From positions 1 to 59,628 of the forward strand of contig CALXAR010000003.1 in NCBI GenBank assembly GCA_944386345.1: a stretch of 59,628 nucleotides of DNA, in the 5' to 3' direction. The translations under genes were made by a program, and so were the position numbers. Source of the DNA: an uncultured Clostridia bacterium (GTDB taxonomy: Bacteria; Bacillota; Clostridia; TANB77; CAG-465). Of the stretch, positions 7,828-15,384 are shown one piece after another; within the stretch, counting starts at the first letter, position 1, and each line of letters begins with the position of its first letter. Below the pieces are notes generated by a model. That model was not told where the DNA came from, made no database searches, and saw nothing but the letters and a program-made list of their open reading frames with translations.

Positions 7828-8562
7828 ATGGAAGAGTTAGATATAATCGAGTTATTATATGCTCTAAAAAATAAAGTAAAATATATAATAGTAACTGTAC
7901 TAATATGCGCAGTATTAGGACTTGTGTATTCTAAATTCTTAGTTACACCAATGTATAGATCTAGTACAACATTTGTATTATCTAAATCAACAGATAGTAC
8001 AACTCCAAACGACATAAATCAAACTAGTGAAGCTATAACTCAAAACGATGTTACTTTAAACTCAAAACTAGTTTCTACTTATAGTGAGATAATAAAAAGT
8101 AAGAGTATCGCAAAAGAAGTAATCAATTCATTAGGTTTAGATATGAGTGTTGAAGAATTTACATCTAGTGTGTCTGTAACATCAAAAGATGATACAGAAC
8201 TAATTGAAATTACTGTCTCAAACAGTGATGCTAAACTTAGTGCAGATATTGCAAATTCTCTTGCAGAAGTTTTTAGAGAAAGAGTAAATGAGATATATAA
8301 GATAGACAACTTATCAGTAATAGATATTGCAGAGCCTAGTGATACACCATATAATATAGGAACAGTAAAAAATATATTATTATTTGCCCTTGTTGGACTT
8401 ATATTATCATGTGGGGTAATATTTGTTATTGTTTATTTTGATGATACAGTAAAGGATGAAAAGGATATAGAGGCTTTACTTGAAATACCTGTTATTGCAT
8501 CTATACCTAAATTAGAAGATGATAGCGAAGGAGGTTGGTTTAAATGGAAAAGAGCGAAATAA
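7828..8562 (+). CDS. cpsC: Polysaccharide chain-length regulator / kinase activator (CpsC/CapA, Wzz family)
   Basis: 244 residues with Wzz/YveK topology: a short cytosolic N-terminus, TM1 (about 19-37), an extracellular loop containing the family's 'YRSSTTFVL' start and a coiled region, and TM2 (about 181-201) after a 'PSDTPYN' proline motif. In Gram-positive capsule systems this protein activates the adjacent CpsD tyrosine kinase and controls polymer length at the membrane. The C-terminal cytosolic tail after TM2 ('LEEIPVIASIPK'-like) contacts the kinase. GGGAGGA precedes the ATG. The gene overlaps cpsD by 19 bases, so translation is coupled. No polymerase, flippase or glycosyltransferase gene is nearby. 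Confidence 0.9.
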   Translation: MEELDIIELLYALKNKVKYIIVTVLICAVLGLVYSKFLVTPMYRSSTTFVLSKSTDSTTPNDINQTSEAITQNDVTLNSKLVSTYSEIIKSKSIAKEVINSLGLDMSVEEFTSSVSVTSKDDTELIEITVSNSDAKLSADIANSLAEVFRERVNEIYKIDNLSVIDIAEPSDTPYNIGTVKNILLFALVGLILSCGVIFVIVYFDDTVKDEKDIEALLEIPVIASIPKLEDDSEGGWFKWKRAK

Positions 8563-9266
8563 TTGTAAATGATTTTCCTCGTTCACCAGTTTCAGAATCT
8601 TTTAGGCTTTTTAGAACTAATTTATTATACTTATTTGAAAATGATGATAGTAAAGTAATCTGTTTGACAAGTTCTAATGCAGGAGAGGGAAAAAGCTGGG
8701 TTACAGCAAACCTTGCTATCTCTTGTGCACAATATGGAAAAAAAGTCTTAATAATTGATGCTGACTTGAGAAAAGGAAGACAACATAGAATTTTTAAAAA
8801 GTCAAATAGAGCAGGTTTATCTGACTTACTTAAAAATTTAAGAGGAAAATTAACAAAAGAAGATGAGCAAAAGATAGAAGAAGAGCTAACTGTAAAAATA
8901 CAAGATACAGAAGTGCCAAATGTTTATCTTTTAACATCAGGACCAGTTCCATTTAATCCTTCTGAGTTGCTTGGAACTGCAAATGTTGAATTTTTACTAA
9001 ATTTACTTAGAAAAGAATTTGATTTAATTATAATTGATACACCTCCAGCTTCTATTATAACTGATGCTTTAATATTTGCAAATAAAGTTGACTATATGTT
9101 TATAGTTGCAGCATCAAGAAAAACTAAAAAAGAGCTACTACTTAATACTAAGAAAGCTATTGAGTCAGTTGGAGGAAAGATACCAGGAATAATCTTAAAT
9201 CAAATATCATCTGATAGAAGAAAAGAGTATTCTAAGTCTTATCAAAAGTATGTTATTGAAAAATAA
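8544..9266 (+). CDS. cpsD: Tyrosine-protein kinase CpsD/CapB (BY-kinase)
   Basis: 240 residues, the normal size for a stand-alone BY-kinase. Walker A is 'NAGEGKSW' (Lys50), with Trp where Thr is usual. Walker A' is 'IIDADLRKG' and Walker B is 'LIIIDTPP'. The C-terminus carries a short tyrosine cluster ('EYSKSYQKY'), the expected autophosphorylation site, although it has fewer Tyr than classical CpsD tails. BY-kinases work with a Wzz-type membrane partner, here CpsC encoded directly upstream with overlapping frames, to regulate exopolysaccharide synthesis. The opposing phosphatase gene cpsB follows, separated by a hairpin that may attenuate transcription. Confidence 0.9.
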   Translation: MEKSEIIVNDFPRSPVSESFRLFRTNLLYLFENDDSKVICLTSSNAGEGKSWVTANLAISCAQYGKKVLIIDADLRKGRQHRIFKKSNRAGLSDLLKNLRGKLTKEDEQKIEEELTVKIQDTEVPNVYLLTSGPVPFNPSELLGTANVEFLLNLLRKEFDLIIIDTPPASIITDALIFANKVDYMFIVAASRKTKKELLLNTKKAIESVGGKIPGIILNQISSDRRKEYSKSYQKYVIEK

Positions 9267-9277
9267 ATATATAGTTT

Positions 9278-9309
9278 ACAGAGTAGATAGCAATATTTAC
9301 TCTGTTTTT
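9278..9309 (+). terminator. Possible attenuating hairpin between cpsD and cpsB
   Basis: ACAGAGTA/TACTCTGT with a 12-base loop and five T's. It lies inside the apparent operon, so it may reduce rather than end read-through into cpsB. Confidence 0.55.
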
Positions 9310-9331
9310 GATATTGAAAGGGGAATTAAAA

Positions 9332-10078
9332 ATGCTTGATTTGCATTGTCATATTATACCTTATACTGACGATGGTGCATTAGATACAAATACAAGTATA
9401 GAAATGGGCAAAAAAGCACAAGAGCTTGGATATACAGGAATATTTGCAACATCACATTATATTATTCATGATAATGAGCTTGTAAATAAAGAGTATATAA
9501 ATAATATTAAAAAATTAAATGAGCTGTTTGAAATGGAAAATATAAATGTTAAAGTATATAATGGTAATGAAGTTTTTTTCACCAATAATTTATTAGATTT
9601 AATTCTTGAAAAAAAGGTATGTACTTTAGCAGATTCTAGATATGTTCTTGTTGAGCTTCCTTTGTTTAATAACATTATACCTATTAATGTCTTTGATGAG
9701 TTTAATAGATTACAGGATGCAGGATATATACCAATTTTAGCTCATCCAGAGAGGTATGATTTTGTTACGAAAGATGTAAATAGCTTAGTTCAACTTATTG
9801 AATCTGGGGTTTTAATTCAGTCAAATATTGGAAGTATTGACGGAAAGTATGGTAAAAATGCTAAAAAAAATATAAAGAAAATGCTTAAGCTAAACATGGT
9901 TCATTTCTTTGGAACAGACTCTCATAATACAACAGTATATGATATTTATGAGAAGTCTATAAAATCAATAAAAAAAGTTGTAAAAGATGAAGAACTATTA
10001 AATAAGATATTTGTTGAAAATCCAAATAAAGTCTTAAATAACGAAAGAATATCTGTATGGTATCCTAAGTCTAAGTAA
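9332..10078 (+). CDS. cpsB: Manganese-dependent tyrosine-protein phosphatase CpsB/CapC (PHP domain)
   Basis: 248 residues, matching CpsB/YwqE length. PHP-type metal motifs are visible: 'DLHCHIIP' at the N-terminus, 'TSHY', 'NEVFF', 'LAHPERY' and 'FGTDSHN' near the C-terminus. The family dephosphorylates the tyrosine cluster of CpsD-type kinases and so closes the phosphorylation cycle that sets polysaccharide output. ATG 9332 follows AAAGGGGA (9317-9324); the in-frame upstream TTG at 9308 lies in the T run of the preceding hairpin. A strong terminator starts at its stop codon. Confidence 0.9.
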   Translation: MLDLHCHIIPYTDDGALDTNTSIEMGKKAQELGYTGIFATSHYIIHDNELVNKEYINNIKKLNELFEMENINVKVYNGNEVFFTNNLLDLILEKKVCTLADSRYVLVELPLFNNIIPINVFDEFNRLQDAGYIPILAHPERYDFVTKDVNSLVQLIESGVLIQSNIGSIDGKYGKNAKKNIKKMLKLNMVHFFGTDSHNTTVYDIYEKSIKSIKKVVKDEELLNKIFVENPNKVLNNERISVWYPKSK

Positions 10079-10107
10079 AAGTAAGTAAATTTTTACTTAC
10101 TTTTTTT
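10077..10107 (+). terminator. Intrinsic terminator of the cps regulatory operon
   Basis: Near-perfect AAGTAAGTAAA/TTTACTTACTT hairpin followed by a T run. Confidence 0.85.
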
Positions 10108-10155
10108 ATGTTTATTTTTTTAATATCATATGGTATAATGCTAGCAGGTGATTAT

Positions 10156-11427
10156 ATGAGGCAAGAAAAAGAAAAAGCAATTTTAGTTGGAGTTAACATA
10201 GATTATCAAAATAATTTTCAAAAATTAATGGATGAATTAGAAAACTTAGCATATGCTTGTGATATTGAAGTTGTAGGTAGAGAGACCCAAAATTTATTAG
10301 AGATTAATAAGCCATTATATGTTGGAAAAGGAAAGGCCGAGGAGATTGCAAAAAAAGCAGAAGCCTTAGGCGTTGATATGGTTATTTTTAATAATGAATT
10401 ATCAGGAACTCAAACAAGAAATCTATCTGATATTTTTAGTTGTCAAGTATTAGACAGAACGGCTTTAATACTAGAGATATTTTCAAGAAGAGCAAGAACA
10501 AAAGAGGCCAAACTACAAGTCGAGCTTGCAAGGCTTGAATACATGTTACCAAGACTTGTTGGACTTCATAAATCTCTTGGAAGACAAGGCGGTGGCTCTG
10601 GATTTTTTAATAAAGGTTCAGGTGAAAAAAAGATTGAGTTAGATAGAAGAAGAATAGAGGATAAACTTACTGAATTAAGAAAAGAATTAGAAGAGTTATC
10701 TAAAGATAGGGAAGTACAAAGAAAAAAAAGAGAAGAGTCAGATATTCCTCTTGTGTCTTTGGTGGGATATACAAATGCAGGAAAATCAACTTTAATGAAC
10801 TATATGATTGATAGATTTGTAAAAGATGAGGATAAGAGAGTATTTGAAGAAGATATGTTATTTGCTACATTAGATACATCGGTTAGGAAAATAGAGCTTG
10901 ACGATAATAGAAAGTTCCTATTATCTGACACGGTGGGATTTATAAGTCAATTACCTCATGATTTAATAAAGGCTTTTAGATCTACATTAGAAGAGATAAA
11001 AAATGCAGATCTTCTTCTAGAAGTTATAGATTATTCTGACCCTGATTTTGATACACATTTAGATGTTACTAAAAAAACTCTAGAAGATATAGGTGCTGCA
11101 GATATACCAGTTATTTATGTGTATAATAAGTCAGAATTAATGCTAGATAAATTACCATTAATAGATGAGAATGAAATCTATTTATCGATAAAAGAGCAAA
11201 AAGGTATGGATGAGCTAATTGATATGATAATAGAAAGAATATTTAAAGACTATAAAAAGTGTAAAATGCTAATACCATTTTCTCAAGGAAGCATAGTATC
11301 ATATCTTAATGAGCACGCAACTGTAATTTCTACAGACTACAATGAAAAAGGAACAATTCTAGAAGTAGAGTGCAGACAAGCGCAATATAATAAATATAAA
11401 GAATATGTTATTGAAGATATAAAATGA
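10156..11427 (+). CDS. hflX: GTPase HflX (ribosome rescue/splitting)
   Basis: 423 residues. The N-terminal HflX domain holds 'LYVGKGKAEEI' and the Gly-rich 'GRQGGGSGFF' linker with a long charged coiled coil. The GTPase core has G1 'GYTNAGKST' (about residue 205), G2 'ATLDTSVRK', G3 'DTVGF' and G4 'NKSE'. HflX binds the ribosome E site and splits or rescues stalled 70S ribosomes under stress. ATG 10156 is preceded by AGGTGAT; the longer frame to 10108 runs through the -10 box (TATAAT, 10134-10139). It is a monocistronic unit with a terminator overlapping its stop codon. Confidence 0.93.
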   Translation: MRQEKEKAILVGVNIDYQNNFQKLMDELENLAYACDIEVVGRETQNLLEINKPLYVGKGKAEEIAKKAEALGVDMVIFNNELSGTQTRNLSDIFSCQVLDRTALILEIFSRRARTKEAKLQVELARLEYMLPRLVGLHKSLGRQGGGSGFFNKGSGEKKIELDRRRIEDKLTELRKELEELSKDREVQRKKREESDIPLVSLVGYTNAGKSTLMNYMIDRFVKDEDKRVFEEDMLFATLDTSVRKIELDDNRKFLLSDTVGFISQLPHDLIKAFRSTLEEIKNADLLLEVIDYSDPDFDTHLDVTKKTLEDIGAADIPVIYVYNKSELMLDKLPLIDENEIYLSIKEQKGMDELIDMIIERIFKDYKKCKMLIPFSQGSIVSYLNEHATVISTDYNEKGTILEVECRQAQYNKYKEYVIEDIK

Positions 11428-11443
11428 GTCGTTTAAGACTCAT
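11421..11443 (+). terminator. Intrinsic terminator after hflX
   Basis: AAATGAGTC/GACTCATTT hairpin, loop GTTTAA, followed by T's; it overlaps the hflX stop codon. Confidence 0.85.
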
Positions 11444-11487
11444 TTTTTTATATTATATTTTTTTATTTTTATACAAATAATATTTTT

Positions 11488-11835
11488 ATGAGTTATTTAA
11501 TTTTCATTTTAATTGGAGCTATTAATGGACTTTTTTCTAGCGGAGCTGGTCAACTTCTTATATTTTATCTAGTATATATCTTAAAAAGAGATACTAAGCT
11601 TTCAAGAGAATATTCTCTTACAATAATGCCTATTATATCTATACCGACTTTTATAATATACTGCACAAAAAGTAGTATAGATATTACTATGAGTTTTATT
11701 TTTATAGTAATTTCTTTAGTATTTGGATTTTTAGGAAATAAGATGATGAAAAAACTTAATCCTAATTTATTAAATTTAATTTCAGGTATTTTCTTAGTTT
11801 TAATAACTGGAATTAGTCTATGGAGGACACTATGA
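11488..11835 (+). CDS. TauE/SafE (TSUP) exporter, N-terminal half-protein
   Basis: 115 residues with four hydrophobic helices. It opens with the TSUP repeat signature 'GLFSSGAGQ' between helices 1 and 2, and ends 'LISGIFLVLITGISLW', which matches the end of one TSUP repeat. Full TSUP permeases (sulfite, sulfoacetate or other anion exporters) are about 250 residues with two such repeats; here each repeat is a separate gene. No clear Shine-Dalgarno site precedes ATG 11488, so the start is the least certain part. The frame overlaps the second half by 4 bases (ATGA), typical of translational coupling. Substrate unknown. Confidence 0.8.
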   Translation: MSYLIFILIGAINGLFSSGAGQLLIFYLVYILKRDTKLSREYSLTIMPIISIPTFIIYCTKSSIDITMSFIFIVISLVFGFLGNKMMKKLNPNLLNLISGIFLVLITGISLWRTL

Positions 11836-12224
11836 TGATATATTTTTTAGCTATTATATCCTCGTTTTTTTCTGGTATGGGAATAGGTGGAGGATCGGTA
11901 TTTATACTTCTGAGTCTTCTTTTTAATCTATTGGAATTAAATGAAGCTAGAGCATATAATCTATTGCTTTTTATTAGTGTTGGAATAATTATATCTATAA
12001 AAAATTTTAAAAAAATTAAAGAGAATAAGAAAAAGTATATAAAAGGAATTATATTTATTGGAATTGGAGCGTTAATAGGCGCAATTTCTAGTAAATATAT
12101 TTCAGAAAAAATCATAAAAATTGTTTTTTATATTTTCCTTTTGATTATTGGAATATATGAAATAATTGTCAGTTTAAAAAATATTAATCTGGATAAAAAT
12201 AATAATAAGAAAGGAGTGTATTAA
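11832..12224 (+). CDS. TauE/SafE (TSUP) exporter, C-terminal half-protein
   Basis: 130 residues with four predicted membrane helices and the second TSUP repeat motif 'SGMGIGGGS' near the N-terminus, followed by 'ARAYNLLLF'. The ATG at 11832 overlaps the stop of the first half (ATGA), and GGAGG at 11822-11826 lies 5 bases upstream. This is the design of a separate coupled gene rather than a random frameshift. Together the halves (115 + 130 residues) equal one ordinary TSUP permease, so they probably assemble as a heterodimer in the membrane. A 45-codon gene follows after 1 base. Confidence 0.82.
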   Translation: MMIYFLAIISSFFSGMGIGGGSVFILLSLLFNLLELNEARAYNLLLFISVGIIISIKNFKKIKENKKKYIKGIIFIGIGALIGAISSKYISEKIIKIVFYIFLLIIGIYEIIVSLKNINLDKNNNKKGVY

Positions 12225-12225
12225 A

Positions 12226-12363
12226 ATGGAATTTGTAAAAGGTACAATAATCGGAATGATAGCAGGTGCTTGTATTGGATATATGAACAATGAGACTATA
12301 TGTAGTTTAATGAAAAGTGGAAGAAAAGAATTTAGAAAACTTAAGAGAAAAATGAGTTTTTAG
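12226..12363 (+). CDS. 45-residue peptide with one hydrophobic helix and a basic tail
   Basis: A small gene with a strong ribosome site (AAAGGAG about 10 bases before the ATG), starting 1 base after the second TSUP half. The peptide begins with a Gly-rich hydrophobic stretch ('GTIIGMIAGACIGYM', about residues 6-20) and ends in a Lys/Arg-rich amphipathic helix ('REFRKLKRK'-like, 32-44). It could be a YtxH-like small membrane peptide or an accessory subunit of the transporter encoded upstream. A strong terminator follows directly, which supports its being the last gene of the operon. Function unknown. Confidence 0.65.
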   Translation: MEFVKGTIIGMIAGACIGYMNNETICSLMKSGRKEFRKLKRKMSF

Positions 12364-12367
12364 TCTT

Positions 12368-12405
12368 AAAATTCTAAAGTAATTTAGATTACTTTAGAAT
12401 TTTTT
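12368..12405 (+). terminator. Intrinsic terminator of the split-exporter operon
   Basis: 16-base-pair stem AAAATTCTAAAGTAAT/ATTACTTTAGAATTTT with a TTAG loop and a T tract. Confidence 0.92.
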
Positions 12406-12447
12406 ATGTAAAATAAAATGTTTTTTATACTTTTTGACATCTATTAC

Positions 12448-12476
12448 TTGATATTTGAAATTATTTATAATATAAT
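12448..12476 (+). promoter_or_regulatory. Sigma-A promoter for the VirB2-like gene
   Basis: TTGATA (12448-12453) and TATAAT (12471-12476), spacer 17, 45 bases before the start. A TTGACA at 12434-12439 lies just upstream but has no matching -10. Confidence 0.7.
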
Positions 12477-12520
12477 TATATATGTATAAATTTAATTATT
12501 TAGATTATGGGGGAGTCGTT

Positions 12521-12841
12521 ATGGCATATAAAAAGGTTATAACTTCATCTTTAATTGTAGCTGTACTTTTAGCAATAGTAAATGAGTTTGTTTTTGCTGT
12601 TGATAACACAGTTACAAATGATGTTGTTTTAGATGGTGCTTTGAATATATTAGTTATGATACAAAAATATTCATGGCCTTTTGTTACTTTATTTATGATA
12701 TTTGCATTGTATAAGTTTTATGTACGTGGTTCAGAAATATTAGCAGATAAAGTAGTTGGACAACAAATGGTTGTTGGTATTTCAATATTTATGTTAGTTG
12801 TACAATGTTTACCATTAGTGTACGCGTTTTTTATAGTGTAG
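12521..12841 (+). CDS. VirB2/TrbC-like pilin candidate
   Basis: 106 residues. A classical signal peptide (residues 1-26, 'KKVITSS...FVFA', cleavage expected after FA-V) is followed by about 25 polar residues and two transmembrane helices (about 37-60 and 76-100) joined by a short charged loop ('VRGSEILADK'). This is the architecture of processed type IV secretion pilins of the VirB2/TrbC family. No prepilin peptidase motif (G|FTLxE) is present, so a type IV pilin is less likely; a small holin-like protein is the main alternative. GGGGGAG precedes ATG 12521; the longer frame to 12482 overlaps the promoter. It sits 60 bases upstream of a TadZ-like ATPase gene. Confidence 0.5.
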   Translation: MAYKKVITSSLIVAVLLAIVNEFVFAVDNTVTNDVVLDGALNILVMIQKYSWPFVTLFMIFALYKFYVRGSEILADKVVGQQMVVGISIFMLVVQCLPLVYAFFIV

Positions 12842-12901
12842 AGATAATATTATAATTAATATATAACCTAAAAACTAAATTGATTAGAAGGGATAGAGAA
12901 T

Positions 12902-14635
12902 ATGAAGGTACTTTTTGGATTAAGTAACGAAGATACTGTAAAAGGCATTGTTAAATTCTATGAAGATAAGTACAAAGAAAAGCTAGAGTATAAGATAGCA
13001 TATTATTTTAAAAACTTCAGTAGCGAAATCGCAACAGGAGATTATGATAGAGCAGTACTTAGTGAAGAGTTAGAAAAAATGCCGACAAAGAGCTACGCAG
13101 AAGCAGATAAATTATTATTTGAATATATAGATGGTATTACAAATAATTTTGAGGCAAGAAATTTAATATTAATTACATCAGAAAGAAGAAAATTAGGAGA
13201 TAACTTTCTTGCTAGATTATTTGTACTTGGTGTATACACAACACTTACAGGCTCAGATAGAACAAAAGGAAAAGTTTGTGCGGCTATTAATTCACCTACT
13301 ACTAAAAAAGAAGCTAGAAGGTATTACGATAATAATACAAGTGCAACAGATGTATACAATTCATCTGAAGTAAGTGAGTTAGAACTTAGAAGAATAATAA
13401 CATATTTTAAAAACTTAAATGGCGATACAAGCAAGTATTGTGAGATATTTGATAGAGTAGTTTCTCAATATACAACAGAGCAAATGGCGGTAATTATTAA
13501 GTGTTTACCAAAAGATGTAACTGCTTTTTTACAGGACAATAGTGAGTCATATAAAAATATAGTTAACTTATCTAATATACAGATGACACAATCTCCTGTA
13601 CAGCAGACAAAAATAGTAACAAATGAGCCTAATAATAATAAGTATGAGATAAAAAATGGAAATGAAATTGCAGAAAAAATCGTAGTAAAAGAAGTACCAA
13701 AGGAAAAGATAGTTGAAAAAGTAGTAGAAAAAGAAGTACCAAAAGTTATTACACAAGTAGTAGAAAAAGAAGTAGTAAAACAATATTTTGATGTTCCAAA
13801 AGACTATAAGAAAACTGTATGTTTTGTTGGAGCACCTAAAGTTGGAACTACATTTTGTATAAATGCAATAGGAACATATCTTGCAAAGCAAAAAGTAAAG
13901 ACTGCTTTTGTAGATTTAACTAGAAAAAGAGATATGTACACAATATATACATATGATAATACAGGAAAAAGAAATATAGCTGGAGACAGTTTAAGATATG
14001 CATCTAATGGAAAAAATGAGCCATTAATTTATGATAAGCTAAGTATATATACAGCTGTACCTGGTGAAGATAGAAAGTCATATAATCCAAGTGTATTAGT
14101 AAACACAATAGTAAAAAATAACAATGTTGTTTTAATAGATGCAGATTTTAGTACACCTTTAGATTATTTTAGACTTGCTCAAGACATATATATTGTACAG
14201 GATATGAATATACTTAATATAAGTCAGATTACAATGTTTTTAAGAGAGCTAAAGCAACGTGGAATAGGCATGGATAAAATAAAGATAATTATTAATAAAT
14301 ATGTTAATTGTAGTTTATCTTCAAAAGACATTGTTGATGGTATAGCAACATATACTAGTTATGACTTAAAAATGTATGATGAATTATTCAATCCAAAGAG
14401 AATTCAGTATTTTATATTACCTTTTGATGTAGAAAACTATAAGAAATATATTGATATGGTATATAAATACTCAAATAAATTCTCAAGCTTTACTAAAGAC
14501 TTTCAGGAAAATTTAAATCAAATTATAAACACAATTTATCCTACTAAGGGTGATGTTAGTGTTGAAGAAAAACATTATACTCAAGAAGAAAGTCAAAAGA
14601 GTAAAGGAAAATTTAGTTTGTTTAGAAGAAAATAA
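12902..14635 (+). CDS. TadZ/CpaE-like protein: receiver-like domain plus degenerate MinD-type ATPase
   Basis: 577 residues in three parts. Residues about 1-150 resemble a receiver-like Rossmann domain ('VLFGLSNEDTVKGIV', 'NLILITSERR'). About 225-300 is a linker of Val/Lys/Glu repeats ('KEVPKEKIVEKVVEKEV'). About 303-550 is a SIMIBI/MinD-type ATPase with a deviant Walker A 'GAPKVGTT' that lacks the usual GKS/T lysine arrangement, 'AFVDLTRK' at the A' position and 'VVLIDAD' as Walker B. TadZ/CpaE proteins with this architecture position pilus or secretion machines in the cytoplasm. The C-terminus is a Lys/Arg-rich tail. It follows the pilin candidate and precedes ireB after 40 bases. The assignment is by architecture; a ParA-like role in another system is possible. 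Confidence 0.6.
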   Translation: MKVLFGLSNEDTVKGIVKFYEDKYKEKLEYKIAYYFKNFSSEIATGDYDRAVLSEELEKMPTKSYAEADKLLFEYIDGITNNFEARNLILITSERRKLGDNFLARLFVLGVYTTLTGSDRTKGKVCAAINSPTTKKEARRYYDNNTSATDVYNSSEVSELELRRIITYFKNLNGDTSKYCEIFDRVVSQYTTEQMAVIIKCLPKDVTAFLQDNSESYKNIVNLSNIQMTQSPVQQTKIVTNEPNNNKYEIKNGNEIAEKIVVKEVPKEKIVEKVVEKEVPKVITQVVEKEVVKQYFDVPKDYKKTVCFVGAPKVGTTFCINAIGTYLAKQKVKTAFVDLTRKRDMYTIYTYDNTGKRNIAGDSLRYASNGKNEPLIYDKLSIYTAVPGEDRKSYNPSVLVNTIVKNNNVVLIDADFSTPLDYFRLAQDIYIVQDMNILNISQITMFLRELKQRGIGMDKIKIIINKYVNCSLSSKDIVDGIATYTSYDLKMYDELFNPKRIQYFILPFDVENYKKYIDMVYKYSNKFSSFTKDFQENLNQIINTIYPTKGDVSVEEKHYTQEESQKSKGKFSLFRRK

Positions 14636-14675
14636 AATACAATTTTGATTATATATTTTAAGGAGTGTGATAGAT

Positions 14676-14921
14676 ATGGATCAAAATACTACAGTATTTA
14701 AACCACAAAAAGATGAATCAAAAAGAGTAAAGGAGATTATGGAGCAAGTTGTAGCAGCTTTAAAAGATAAAGGCTATGAGCCAACTAGCCAGATTATTGG
14801 ATATATATTATCTGGTGACCCAACATATATAACATCTCACAATAATGCAAGAGCTTTAATTTGCAAGATTGAAAGAGATGACCTGTTACAAGAAATGATT
14901 AAAAAATACTTAGATTTATAG
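14676..14921 (+). CDS. ireB: IreB family regulatory phosphoprotein (UPF0297)
   Basis: 81 residues, full family length, with hallmark 'QIIGYILSGDPTYITSHNNARALI' segments split by the conserved 'SGDPTYI' motif, and an N-terminal Thr pair ('DQNTTVF') of the kind phosphorylated in IreB. In enterococci IreB is a target of the PASTA kinase IreK that tunes cephalosporin resistance and wall homeostasis. AGGAG at 14661-14665 fits ATG 14676. The order ireB-ruvX-DUF1292 is the conserved Firmicutes arrangement, but alaS, usually just upstream, is missing here and the TadZ-like gene takes its place. Confidence 0.93.
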   Translation: MDQNTTVFKPQKDESKRVKEIMEQVVAALKDKGYEPTSQIIGYILSGDPTYITSHNNARALICKIERDDLLQEMIKKYLDL

Positions 14922-14928
14922 GTGTAAA

Positions 14929-15351
14929 ATGAAAAGAATATTAGGAATAGACTATGGAGATGTGAGGGTAGGAGTTGCAATATCTGATCCTTTAAGAATA
15001 ACAGCTCAAGGACTAGATACTCTTGTAATTAATGGTAGTGATAAGAAATTTATTAGTGGAATTAGAAAACTAATGAATGAGTATGATTTTGAAGAGGTTG
15101 TTATTGGTTATCCTAAAAATATGGATGGTACAAATTCTTTAAAAACAGAGAAAGTAGATGAGTTGATTCCAAAGTTAGAAGCTTTAGGACTTAAAGTGCA
15201 TAAATGGGATGAAAGACTTACTACAGTATCAGCATATAGAACAATGAGAGAGATGAATATATCTCAAAAGGAAAAAAATAGAGTTGCAGATAGATTTGCT
15301 GCAACATATATTTTAGAAGGATATTTAAATATGCTTTCAAAAAGCAATTAA
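14929..15351 (+). CDS. ruvX: Putative pre-16S rRNA nuclease / Holliday junction resolvase RuvX (YqgF)
   Basis: 140 residues with an RNase H-like fold and all family motifs: 'GIDYGDVRVGVA' (first catalytic Asp), 'VVIGYPKNMDGT' and 'DERLTTV' (Glu), and the last Asp in 'VADRFAATYILEGYL'. YqgF trims the 5' end of 16S rRNA and is related to RuvC-type resolvases. It starts 7 bases after ireB, so co-transcription is likely, and the cytoplasmic DUF1292 gene follows after 33 bases. Confidence 0.95.
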   Translation: MKRILGIDYGDVRVGVAISDPLRITAQGLDTLVINGSDKKFISGIRKLMNEYDFEEVVIGYPKNMDGTNSLKTEKVDELIPKLEALGLKVHKWDERLTTVSAYRTMREMNISQKEKNRVADRFAATYILEGYLNMLSKSN

Positions 15352-15384
15352 ATATATTATAGTACTTAACAAGGAGGAAATGAA

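Noticed and set aside
9278-9309. End of the cps operon at the hairpin between cpsD and cpsB
   Set aside because: cpsC, cpsD and cpsB work as one module and no promoter is evident before cpsB, so the hairpin is more likely an attenuator.
11820-11835. Frameshift that broke one TauE/SafE gene into two
   Set aside because: The second gene has its own Shine-Dalgarno site and an ATGA overlap, and both halves begin with the TSUP repeat motif, so a designed split is more likely than decay.
13568-13891. A 107-residue frame on the minus strand rich in Phe/Tyr/Cys
   Set aside because: It is antisense to the Val/Lys/Glu repeats of the TadZ-like gene; the composition is a mirror of that low-complexity linker and it has no ribosome site.
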